Assembly (NCBI GenBank): GCA_015179045.1
Contig: WHUZ01000044.1
Span: forward strand, 62,001-126,000
Direction: 5' to 3'
DNA: 64,000 nucleotides
DNA from: Kalaharituber pfeilii
Lineage: Eukaryota; Ascomycota; Pezizomycetes; Pezizales; Pezizaceae
Made by a program: the position numbers and the translations under genes. Below the pieces are notes generated by a model, which ran no database searches, was not told the origin of the DNA, and saw only the letters and a program-made list of their open reading frames with translations. Below are positions 43,416 to 54,276 of this stretch, one piece after another (the first letter of the stretch is position 1; the number at the start of each line of letters is the position of its first letter).

Positions 43416-44993
43416 CTACCCCACCCCCACTATCCCCACCAACATCATCCCCACCACAATCCCCGCTCCCGCTCCCGCTCCCACTCCAGCCCTCCCCCTC
43501 CCCATTACCCTCCCCGCCCCTCCCATGGCGTCCAGCAACAACTCATCCAACTCACCCTTTCCCCCATTGCCCTTCTCTGGGTCCGGTATCGGGGTCGGAA
43601 CCAACTGCGGCCTATCATCATCCACCGGACCCGTTTCCAACCCCGTTCCATTCCCTCCCTGCCCTGTTACCGTCGGCGTCCTCGTCTCCTGCGATACTAC
43701 ACTCTCTGTGACTGCAGTCGTCGTTGTAGTGGTCTCAGTACCCGCTTTACCGTCAGTGCCATCCTCATCTACCCTCTTACATCCCCCACTATCAACACTA
43801 CATTCCCACGCCCCGCCGCCCGGGCAACACACGCCCTCCAGTCCTTTCTCGTTACACTCAATCCAACTTTCTTTACACGTCCTGTAGTCCCTAGGTAGCT
43901 TGCACATGCCACCTACGACGTAGGTCCCGTCCTTCTTCCCGTCCCCGCCCTCGGCGTCTTTCGACCCAGGTGCAACACACTCTGCTCCATCTGGACAACA
44001 CGCCCCCAACAGCCTTAATTCTTTCGGGCACAGGCTCCATCCTTCGTCACACAGCTGCTCCGTCGGTCGGCACATCGTAAGCCGCCCACCGCCATCATCA
44101 TTAGAAGAAAGATAACACTCCCACCCCGCCGGACAACATCCCCATCCCCCACCCTTACTCTTCAACGTCACGGAGCAATCTATCTGTCCTAACGGGCACT
44201 GTTCCGGTTTCAGTCCGGGGGGCGGTGGCTCGTTGCACAGCGTTGGAGAAGCGGATAGACAGCAGCTGGTCAGTGCGCAGGTGGTGGATTTGGGGCAGCA
44301 GAAGGATTTTGAGGGGCAGAGAGTTGCAGTGGGGTCGGCGCAGGCAGGAGGATCGGAGCCATTCTGACGCTTGTTGAGGGAAAGGGCAAAGGGGGGAATG
44401 TGGAGAATTCCGAAGGGGGAGAGGTAGGTGGAGGTGCGGATAGGGCGGGGAAAATAGGGAGGAGACAAGGGGGGTTGAGCTGGGAGGAAGAAGTAGCTTT
44501 GCGATAGTGAGGATATAAATTGGTTCTGAGATACGCTCGACGCTCGTGGTCCTATCCTTCCGTCCATTTGATATGCCCGCTCTACCCTCGACGCACATCC
44601 TGTTCCCGCAAGAAACAAGATAGTATAGAGCAGTAGCCCTGAGCCTTTGCGGCGTCGAGTCGCATTGTCCCTCTTTCTTTTCCCGTCGTTTCCCTTCCTT
44701 CTCCTCCTCCTGCTTCCCTCCCATAGAGTTTGCCGATCCTCTTTGAGTACGCACTTCGGCGATAGTGCTTCTGTTGATGACAAGCTTTGCGACATACTCG
44801 CGTCCATCATCACCACCATTGCACCGGGGAAACTGCGACAACGTCGCTCAGCTTCCCATGAGCAATCTCCTTCAGGATGCATCCATCGGCGCCGCCGTAT
44901 CCTTCTCCCCTCTAAATCCCAATACCGTAGGGCCCCCATCGTCACAGACTCACAGAGGTCAAGAAAAACTCCTAAACTCCACCCGTGCCCCAT
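43416..44993 (-). CDS. Cys-rich CCP-repeat protein, probably secreted or GPI-anchored
   Basis: The supported core is residues encoded from about 44400 to 43416. Four spaced units share C-x(4-8)-CCP-x(3-5)-C: FCCPKSTTC, WGCCPAGWECY, GACCPDGAECV and GVCCPGGGAWEC, with CPSKSF, LCDEGWSLCPKEL and ESWIECNEKG between them. This resembles granulin-like or other fungal extracellular Cys-rich proteins. A Thr-rich stretch (TETTTTTTAV) and a hydrophobic Gly/Val-rich end (AGIVVGMMLVGIVGVG) suggest a stalk plus GPI signal or membrane anchor. A KR site precedes the Cys region. The 5' end is uncertain: the first ATG at 44993 gives 525 aa, but the leading Arg-rich part is poor in coding character. A hydrophobic segment (GLLLYTILFLAGTGCAS) could be the signal peptide of a shorter or spliced model. 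The function is unknown. Confidence 0.62.
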   Translation of the reverse strand: MGHGWSLGVFLDLCESVTMGALRYWDLEGRRIRRRRWMHPEGDCSWEAERRCRSFPGAMVVMMDASMSQSLSSTEALSPKCVLKEDRQTLWEGSRRRRRKGNDGKRKRDNATRRRKGSGLLLYTILFLAGTGCASRVERAYQMDGRIGPRASSVSQNQFISSLSQSYFFLPAQPPLSPPYFPRPIRTSTYLSPFGILHIPPFALSLNKRQNGSDPPACADPTATLCPSKSFCCPKSTTCALTSCCLSASPTLCNEPPPPGLKPEQCPLGQIDCSVTLKSKGGGWGCCPAGWECYLSSNDDGGGRLTMCRPTEQLCDEGWSLCPKELRLLGACCPDGAECVAPGSKDAEGGDGKKDGTYVVGGMCKLPRDYRTCKESWIECNEKGLEGVCCPGGGAWECSVDSGGCKRVDEDGTDGKAGTETTTTTTAVTESVVSQETRTPTVTGQGGNGTGLETGPVDDDRPQLVPTPIPDPEKGNGGKGELDELLLDAMGGAGRVMGRGRAGVGAGAGAGIVVGMMLVGIVGVG

Positions 44994-46197
44994 ATCTGCC
45001 GGCGCAAATAAATTCCGCCTCCGCTGCTTATTGTCGGAATAGAGTAGAGTTGATCTTTCTCAATGAAGAATCCAAAATGCTTCCCCGACGCGCAGATAGC
45101 ACATGCGAAAACGACAAAAATCCTTATGCGAAATATATGTATAGTATGCTATAGAGGAGATGATAACATCACCTCATTTATCAGTATGTGAGCACGAAAT
45201 CTCCCTCTTTTTCTATCTCTGTCACGCTCTGCGCATGCGCATGCACGCACGCAAGGCAAGGTTTCCCGATCTGGACCCCCACGAGATCTAAAACAGGTCA
45301 TGTACCGTATTCATAGCGTGCGGTTGTCGTTGCCGGACGGCGGAGCTGCGCCGCGCCGTTTCGTCTCAGTCTCTCACTCCACCTTCTTCGCACTAAGACA
45401 AGGCCCAGGGCATCGGAACGTTTACCTAGTCGACGTCTGAATCTAGATTCAATGCTTGGAAAAAAAAAAAGGGCGAGATTTATTACTCGCAGTATATATA
45501 TGTCAATATCGCACTTGCCCGGCGCCGCTCCCAGTTCTGGCAAAATAGCGAAATTTAAATCAAAACCCTGATTACGGAATTGCTCGCCGACATGTTGTTT
45601 GCTTGGCACCCTACCATTGCTCAACAAGTGTGCCCATTCAATCACATCCAGCACATCAACACCAAACGCTCAGGAACATATCTATCTAGCTACTCCCCAG
45701 CTTTTTCTGTGAGTCTACCAGTGCAGGCTATATTTGTTTCCTACACTGCCCCTCTCTAGGTACCCTCCGTCATTCCACTCTCCACTCTCCGCATCTCCAT
45801 TTGTCTTCATGCATAGGTATATATATTAAGCTGCGCCGTAACCATGCATGCCCATTCATGTAACATCACGTGCACACGTCAATTTGGACTGATTTTTCAA
45901 GATGGGCCTGCTTCGTTTCACATTTGCATAACCCGTTAGACGTCAGGTAGTAGTTTATGCAAAATAATTAGATGCTTGTGGTAAAAATAAACATTGAACA
46001 TAAAACAGGACCTTCGTACTTGCACGCCCGGCATAACCATTTACCTATCGTGCGCAGCTTCAGACCAATTCTATATGGAAATTTTTATCACTTGGCATAG
46101 ATTGCAAGATTGCAAGATCCCTTCTAGCGCGGCACGACCAGACACATTCGCATGATTGCTTATTTAGGAAGTCATGCTCTCATGTGCACTGCCACTC
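44994..46197. other. intergenic, no gene recognised
   Basis: No domain-bearing frame. A minus frame at 45298-45654 is low-scoring and lacks homology I recognise. The region precedes the first SINE copy. Confidence 0.45.
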
Positions 46198-46546
46198 AGG
46201 TATCGCGACCACTCGTCGTCAGCCTATTCTCGTACCCAGGTTGCATTGCAGCTGCAGTGGCATCTCGTATCCTCCCTCGCTGTAATATTAAAAAAAAATA
46301 GAAACCGAAAATTAAAAAAAAGTTGCCCCGGTTCCAACTCCCAATTGATCATTGCTAGATAGAACTCTAACTCCCAAGAGATCATTGTTGGAACCGGAGC
46401 ATTACAGTCCATCTTATTGAATAAGATGCCGGACAACCCTCTTCCCCAGCTCGAAGTGAGAATCGAACGCGTGCCCTCAATTCTACACCTCTCCATGGCG
46501 CTTGTTGTTACCTCCACCACTGGAGACATCAGCACTCCACTTTAAC
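46198..46546 (-). mobile_element. SINE-like element, copy 1 (tRNA-related head)
   Basis: This segment is repeated in the same orientation at 50731-51132, sharing long near-identical words (CTCTTCCCCAGCTCGA, CTACACCTCTCCATGGC, CTAACTCCCAAGAGATCATTG). On the minus strand the head contains GCGTTCGATTCTC (46470-46458), matching the tRNA B-box consensus, with TTGGTTAAAGTGGAG upstream as a possible A box. A poly(A)/(T)-rich interior (46289-46322) and an internal inverted pair (CCGGTTCCAAC / GTTGGAACCGG) follow. I read it as a tRNA-derived SINE; its exact ends are not fixed. Confidence 0.65.
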
Positions 46547-47581
46547 CAAGGTGCAGGTCAGTTCACAGAAGTGAAAGAAAAAGCCTCTTGAACTGGTCAT
46601 CACAACCGCCACCTTCAACTGCCGCAGTAGCATCTCACAGCCAGCCCGTCACACCCCTCTCAGTCCCCCCCCCCCCAACCAGCTATAGGTCAGTTCAGAA
46701 AGTGGACATCTCCCCGTCCTCTTGTACCTGCGTTCACTCGCCAGTCTCTCCGTCAGCCTCTACAATCGCCTCTCCGACTGCACCTTCTACTGACTATACC
46801 ACATCCACCTCCAATGAAAGTAAACTTATATCTACCTATTATTTCATATTTAAACCATCCCATCATCACCGCATTCATAATACCCTCTATTATAACCTGA
46901 CCTCTTAATTCTGCCCACCGAGCCTGCATGTTTTTTCGCCCCCGTAAGATTTTTCAGGCAACTAGATGGTATTGATGTAGCCATAGTAATATCAGTAAAT
47001 CGCACGCGTGAGTATGAGGCTGAATAGATAGATTACGCGGGTGTGGGAAGTGCAGAGAAATGTCAGTTATGTAAGTCTATCTGAGATAGAGGTCACATGC
47101 TACGTAAGCCCCTGCCAAATCAGGACGCCAACAGACAGCCTCTCCTATTAGGTACTTAAGAACCCTAGCAGTCCACAGATGTCGTAGTTAGGCATGTAGC
47201 TACTAGTAGTTAGGTCTGCCTCATGACTATTCAACCTGCTCAGCCGCAGTCAAATTATCAATCCCAATCGTGAGTGAGGTCAGTCAAGCTCATAGATAGT
47301 GTAATTTCCACATAATTACTTCATCCTGGAGTCTCCTGTCGAAATATCCGCTTCTCAAACGAAATTCATACCCTAAAACCGACATTCCGGTTTTCGGGCC
47401 CTTCTCAGTTCGAAGCGCCTGGGCTCGTGTCAATACTGAAAGAGTATTGTCCTAGGCCTTGACACACATCGTAAGTAACATCTTCCTGATATTAGATGAT
47501 CAGATTTTTCCTTCAATGATCTCATATGTTGAACTGACATACTTCATACTAAATTCAATCTGTTTTATCCTCATCACAATT
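46547..47581. other. intergenic, no gene recognised
   Basis: A run of C lies near 46668-46677. The last 25 bases share the 5' flank word CAATCTGTTTTATCCTCATC with the intact NLR. Nothing else is seen. Confidence 0.45.
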
Positions 47582-50448
47582 ATGGAAGCAGTAGGTCTTG
47601 CAATCGGAATTGTCGGACTGGCTGGACAACTGGCCAAAGTCAGTCAAGAGTGGTCCAACATGTTTTCAGAAATGAAAGAAATTGGCTATGCCCATGACTC
47701 TGTATTGCATGATCTGCGGACAGAAGGATTTCGACTGAAGCGGTGGGAGAAAACCTGGGGACTGGATGGTACCTCCAGCCAACAAAATCATTATCTTAAT
47801 CCTAATGATGAGCGGTATGGGTTGCAGTAGCTGGTCTAGCAAGGATAGTTGCTGTGTTTACAAAAGTTGCTGAATTGCAAGCACAATATCAAAGTACACC
47901 AGAGAAGAACGACATACATGAAAAGCGTGACCGTCTCCTCCCAGTTTGGGATCTGTTCTCCAGGTTTCGGTCCAAACCTCCATGTTCAGGAAGTTCAAAT
48001 GCTGGTCTATCTACGAGTCTGAAACCTCAACCTAACCTTACTTCCGTTGACCTTAACCTTTTAGGAAATCCAAGGATCCTCGCAGATAAACAACTCCTTC
48101 CAGGGCTTAAAGAAGAAATTGCTTGCCTCAACAGAGTTGCTCAAAATGTGCAGAAATCTGTACATACATACCGCAAGCTTCGTTGGGAAAACACAGACAA
48201 AACCAGGTGTAAGGACCTAGTAAGCCAGCTGACAAACTATATCAATGACCTTCAGCGTATTACCACCTGAGAATAGGATGCCCCAGACTAGGTCACTAAA
48301 TTTATCCTTCAACATCCCCTTCAGCCTTCCAGACATTCGGAGGAATACTGATTTTGTTGGGAGAGAGGATCTGCTTGAGCAGCTAAAGCAAGAGATAAAG
48401 AACGGTGCAGCCACAATGGATATTATTCAGCTAGTGCTTCATGGTATAGGTGGTATGGGGAAGGCACAACTTGCTATGGAATATGTTTACTATCATTCTG
48501 AAGACTACTCATCAGTTTTGCTAGTGAACAGACTACGAGATTATATATCCTTCCGTTAAATAAGTTAAGATTATTATTATGCAGCAGCTTATCAAGCATC
48601 ATGCCAAACTCTCAGGTCCGGAGCCAGACTACCAACATATTGGCCAACTACTGGGCATGGCTAGCAAACTTGACTCAATGGGAATGTTTACAGTACAGCA
48701 ACCAAGTGAAGAGCAATATATTGTCAATGCAATGAAGGAATGGTTTAAAGCGAAGGACAGTACCAAATGGCTACTTGTGTTTGACAATTTTGATGATCTG
48801 GAATCTTTTGATATTAATAACTATATTCCATCTGCACTCCATAGAACTGTAATCATTACTAGTAGAAGACCTGAAAGTATATGGGGTTAGAGGTGCAGCA
48901 GATGAGTAATACTGAGGCAGAGAAGTTACTTTCAAAAAGCGCAAAGCTAGATCTTGAGAAACTTTTTCCAGATAGTAAAGCGCAGTTTAGCATGTTAATA
49001 GTTTAGACTACTAATGCAAGGTATTAGAACGCAAGTATGAGAAAGAAGCTGCTTTGACAATAGTGCACAAACTTGAATACCTGCCACTTGCCATAGAGCA
49101 GGCCGGGGCATATATCCATATTCGCCAATATTTATTTAGTTGTTATCTCAGAAAGTATGAAGTTAATATTACAGACCTTTTGAACAAGAAATAGAACGTT
49201 GGAAAATATGATAGATCTATCTTTACTGCATGGGATCTGTCATTCGATGCAATCGAAAACCAAAATCCCAAGGCTACAGAGTTACTGTTATTATGTGGAT
49301 TTCTTGACAATAATGACATCTACGAGGCGTTGCTGCAACGAGGAATGAAATTACCAAGGAATAGTATGTACAAATATCTTCCAATAAAGAAATATGGCTA
49401 TTATATAAAACAGTATTACTGATATCTCATTATATATACAAGCTTGGGAAACTCAATCCAGATACTATTCTCATATTCAATGGCAAAGTGGAATGATAGC
49501 GACAGTAGTTTCAATATTCATCCACTAGTTCATGTATAGGCTCAATGGAAACTGAAGATGGAACCTGAAAGACATAGCAAGAAAGTGATCGAGGCATTTC
49601 TTCTTGTTGCATCTGCAGTTGCTATTCCTATGGGCAGATAGCGTGAGGTGGATGACTGGGTTTTTGAGTAGCGGATCCTGCCACATAATATTGCTATAGA
49701 GAGGCAGATAAAGACCTTGACAATGGAAAACAAGGAGATACTGGAGGCAGCATACAATCTATATGGTGTTTATATAGACCATGGTTATTATAAGAATGCT
49801 GAGGAGATATGTAAGGTTGCATTGGCTGGATATGAGAAGTTACTGGGTATGGATCATTCAGCTACTCTTGCTATGGTCCATAACATGGCAGTGGTATTTG
49901 ATCAGCAAAGGGAATATAGTAAGGCACTGGTATTGTATGAGCGAACATTGGCTGGGAGGGAAAAGGCACTGGGCACAGATCATCCAAGCATTCTTAGTAC
50001 AGTGCACAACATGGCACTGGTATTGTATGAGCGAACATTGGCTGGAAGAGAAAAGGCACTTGGGTCAGACAATTAATACACCCTTAGTACAGTCCACAAC
50101 ATGGCACTGGTATTTGATAAGCAAGGGCAATGTAGCAGAGGACTAGAGTTCTTTGAGCGATCACTGGCTGGTAGAGAAAAGGCACTTGGGTCAGACCATC
50201 CAAACACCCTTCTTACGGTTCACAGCATGGCAGTGCTATTTCATAACCAAGGACAACATAACAAGGCACTAGACTTCTATGAGAAGAACACTGGCTGGGC
50301 AAGAAAAGGCACTGGGAGCAGACCATCCAGACACCCTTAGGACTATCAGTAATATGACCAATTTATTCAAACATATGGGACAGTCTGACAAGGCACTGGA
50401 ATTTTAGGAGCGAGCATCTAGAGGGAGTTCCGCCAATGCTGGCCTATA
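47582..50448 (+). pseudogene. degraded NLR paralog (HeLo-like, NB-ARC, TPR)
   Basis: This is colinear with the intact NLR at 28921-32214 but in opposite orientation. It opens MEAVGLAIGIVGLAGQLAKV and soon frameshifts near 47820, where one base is missing relative to the intact gene. It loses frame again near 48265. The P-loop reads GMGKAQLA, so the Thr after the catalytic Lys is changed to Ala (codon at 48464-48466). A short deletion removes the FWINA region near 48515. Several stops follow where the intact copy has CAG, CGG or TGG (for example near 49535, 49640 and 49668). The TPR part (about 49780-50440) has fewer units, roughly five to six against eight. The relationship implies an inverted duplication followed by decay. 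It cannot encode a working receptor. Confidence 0.9.
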
Positions 50449-50730
50449 AAATACATACAACCAGGTGGTCAGGTGCCAGTGTGGGAGAGATAGGTGGTTG
50501 AACAGTAACTAATATGATCGCAAAGATTTCTGTAATTAATTACATTTTATACTAGCTTACCCTAGCAGTCACAAACACAAGCTTTCCTTTGGGTTTTGTA
50601 AATATAAGCATAAAAATGGTAGTTGTAGCATCGGAGATACATATTGCAAATTTAAAGGGAGGAAAGGGGGGGTGGGGGGGATGAATAGTGCGGGTATACG
50701 AACTTAGATAAATTAGTAGCTTGAAGTCAC

Positions 50731-50795
50731 AGGTGTCACGGCCACTCGGCATCAGCTACATCTCACGCCGGATTGCACCCAGTTGCATTCTGTGC

Positions 50796-50833
<38 letters not shown>

Positions 50834-51132
50834 CGATGCATCTCGCATCCCCTCCTTCGCTGTAATATCAAATAAGAAATGGAAAGCGAACAATAAAAAC
50901 GAGCTACCTCTGTTCCCCGGTTACCAACTCCCAGTTGTTCATTATTAGAACACTTCTAACTCCCAAGAGATCATTGCTGAAACCGGAGCATTGCGGTTCA
51001 TCTCAATAAGGTGACAGACATCCCTCTTCCCCAGCTCGACATGGGAATTCAACCTACGCCCTCAATCCTACACCTCTCCATGGCATTTGTTGTTACCCTC
51101 CATCACTGGGATGCAATAGCATTCCACTTGAA
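50731..51132 (-). mobile_element. SINE-like element, copy 2, with (CAG)n expansion
   Basis: This is the second copy of the repeat at 46198-46546, in the same orientation and about 280 bp beyond the end of the NLR pseudogene. It contains an uninterrupted (CAG)n tract of about ten units (50799-50830) where copy 1 has only a short GCAGCTGCAG. The B-box equivalent on the minus strand reads GGTTGAATTCC, degraded from the consensus. Confidence 0.65.
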
Positions 51133-51285
51133 CGATGAGCCCCTCTGGTGGCCCCTTTCAACAACTTCTCAGAGAACATAAATTAGTCCTTGGTAGGTCG
51201 GCTACTCCCATGCGTTTATGTATAAATTTTTTATACCAATAGTATCTTGCTTCTGATCAATTGGGGGACACACCGGGGGCTTTAG

Positions 51286-51585
51286 ACGGGACCAGGTCTC
51301 CAATATGGTCAGCAGAGGAAAGTCTAACTGAGCTGAGTGAAGGATTCCAAAGCGAGAGGAGGTGTTTCCTCTTATATAAACAAACAACACCCGGGGGGGG
51401 GGGCGTACTGGTAGGTAACATTGTGCCAAATTTCCATGGGCTTGTAGGTACACTGGAGCCTAAATATGCCGGTATATGGGGGTTACAGATGGAGCCGGCT
51501 CTATAACATGGTTTGCGGAGGGTGCCTGACTTAGTTGGGCATGAATTCCAAAGCAAGAGGGGGGTGTATCTCTCAAAAAATAAGC
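51286..51585. repeat. diverged direct duplication, about 100 bp
   Basis: A segment near 51290-51385 (with GATTCCAAAGCGAGAGGAGG) is echoed near 51494-51585 (AATTCCAAAGCAAGAGGGGG) at roughly two-thirds identity over about 90 bp. A G run (51391-51403) lies between them. It may be LTR or other retroelement debris; I cannot assign a family. Confidence 0.45.
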
Positions 51586-53994
51586 ATGTAAATTGTGGGT
51601 GCGCGGATTTAAAGAGCATAGAACATCTCACAGCGATGTATGTTTGAGTTCTCACGGGTACCGAAGTTTGGCTAATCTACATTTTTTGAGTTTTCTTTGC
51701 TAAATCTGATGCTGCATTTTTACAGCAAATGGTTCGGCTGTTAGGTCTAGAAAGGAAAAAATACCCAGATCAATTATGAAATGTCAAACAAGGTAGAGTA
51801 TTTGTTTAAGTTGACTGTTCAGGGTATTAATTTTTGATTTGGAAGAATTGGATAGTGCAATCCCACACACACACAGTCATGAGCGCAATACCACTTGAGC
51901 ATATGACTGATGCATGTGCGCGGAGCACGTATGTGGTATGATTGATTGCATGCGATATACGACGCCTGGCGTTAATTATTAATTTTTAGAAAGAAAAATT
52001 ATTATGCAATTGCGGTGGAGTCTTAGAAAGTACATCGCTAGCGTCCGCTGCTTACCGGCATTGGAGATGATGGAAAGAGGTGGAGGATATGCTAGAGTAG
52101 TCTGGTTGATGCTAGAAATACCAGATTGGGACGAAAGAACTTGAGCCGTTGGCTCCCTATCCAGAGTTCAGCAAGCCGAGTTCGCTCCTGTGCATTAGCA
52201 TATACCCACCCTTCGTCGTGGCCATAACTCTTTTCAATTCCCCTTCGCTTCGTCTTCGGCTCGCTCACGACTCTACGCTAATTATAACGGCTATACAGTA
52301 TTTACAGTAACTTCACTCAACGTCCAGCTCATGATGGTCCCACGCATATCGTTCACAAGTTTCAATACCATTGGACCGAGGGGAGAATTGGACAAAGTCC
52401 AGGTATTACGCCCCCTTTTAACGACTTGCTCAATTACTTTGTTTCCGTCAGAGGAACATTTTTATCGTGAGCTCGGGCAATAGGGCTAAATCTGTCGACT
52501 TTACGACGATGTTTATTTGTCAGTTCGGGGAACGGTGTAGAGATCTGTTTGATGGCGTTTAAGATACCAAAGCTGTCCCTGCCATAGCCTGGTAGCATGT
52601 ACGTGGGGATATGTGACCTCCCCCATCCAAGAAAAAAAAGAAAAGATATCAAAGCCGTATGGACGGCTGAATTAGTGCCGTGGAAACCAGGATTTGTGTA
52701 TATATGGTGGAGTGGATATGGACACCAGAAATATCCTGCCAGAGCCCATTCTCTGTTCAAACGACAGAACACAGCTCCCGCATATTGGTGCAATTTAGAC
52801 ACGTACGCCGGTGTGAAGATACGTCTTCTTGAAGCTATAGCCGAGATAAAGACCATGTCGTTTGAACTTTGGATGTCTGCTCCGAATTGGAGTTACATAT
52901 GCTATTAGCAGTTAGTACTACGGAAGTACCATCTTAATCTACCATAGTTCAGTGAAGTTAGGAAGGTGAGCATTGTTTTTTCATATCATATTCGTGCCTC
53001 ATCGAATTTGGATTATTAGTATACGGAGCTCCGAAGAGGGGGGGGAGGGGGTCACATTCACCTGAGCTTCATTTGAAGCTAATATCATAGGAGCCGAAAT
53101 AATAGAAATACATCCTGGGTGTATAAGATCGGAGAGTTTTTTTTTTCTTTTCTTTTTTTGAATTAAAAAAAAAATAAATCCCTCACATGTATAGCCTATA
53201 TAAATTTTCATCACCAATTAATTCAACAAAGCAACTGTGAACTTGTCACAATGTTAGTTTATTTACTGTAGCTGGAAACCTATCCATATATGAATAGTCC
53301 AACCGCTGAATCGACATGTTCCCCCCCCCCCCGCCCCGCACCCTTCAAGTATCTACATAACTCGGAACATATAGATATAGCGAGAACGTGAATCCAACTT
53401 CTTGATATTTTATGTGTCTAGATGTATGAGACTAGATAATAATTGCATATAAGCGACTGACGCAATCTCACTTTTATTCGTGTTCAATTCCTTTGATCCT
53501 TGGCGCTCAATTGCTTATATTCGATATGAATGCTAGCTGGGACCAGGAAATGCATCTGGAGGGAAAAAGAAGGTGCCAGAACAGACTAAATATCAATATG
53601 TTGCCCGTTCTGGCAATCTAATGCTTGGCCCCTGCCAAGAGGCAGACGGCAGCCGGACAGCTAACTCTTGTGGGTGAAGGATATCGCCGATCATAATTTA
53701 CTAGTTTCCATACTTATGCATAAAACGTCAGTTTGGAATTAGACTACGAGTCATTCTGTCAATGAACAGCCTGACGTAATCAAACTGAGAGTATGTGTCG
53801 AAGCTGATAGCTACATATGTAGCGAGGAAATACTGTATATATCGGCAAATGTATTTTCCAAGCTATACTATATGTAGCACCATGCAACATATATGGAATC
53901 AGAATTCAGAGCATGACAATTTCAAATCGGTTTCTCCCCAGAACTCACACTTCCAATCCCGTCTAGAATAAAAAAAGAAAACATGGGAAAAAAG

Positions 53995-54038
<44 letters not shown>

Positions 54039-54276
54039 CGTAAACATCATTCCAGAAAGACCGGCATGGTATTCGCCCATCAAGCTAAATTCGTCCTATA
54101 GGACTTTGAATATGTTAAAAAGAGTGTCTAAGCGTAAATAAGGAGGGTAGACAACCTGCTGTACCCTGAAGAATCGTACGTTTGTCACCAGAAAGCAATT
54201 GAGAAAACGTCAAACACAACATAGTCTGTAGCGCGGCTTGAGCATTGCTCAGAAACTCAAAATTGTGTCGTCTCAC
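51586..54276. other. 2.7-kb intergenic region, no gene recognised
   Basis: This contains a C run near 53320-53333, T/A runs near 53138-53176 and poly(A) at about 53995-54028. TAGTCTGGTT occurs near 52098. Frames at 52434-52856 and 52597-52908 overlap on opposite strands and have no recognisable product. Confidence 0.45.
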
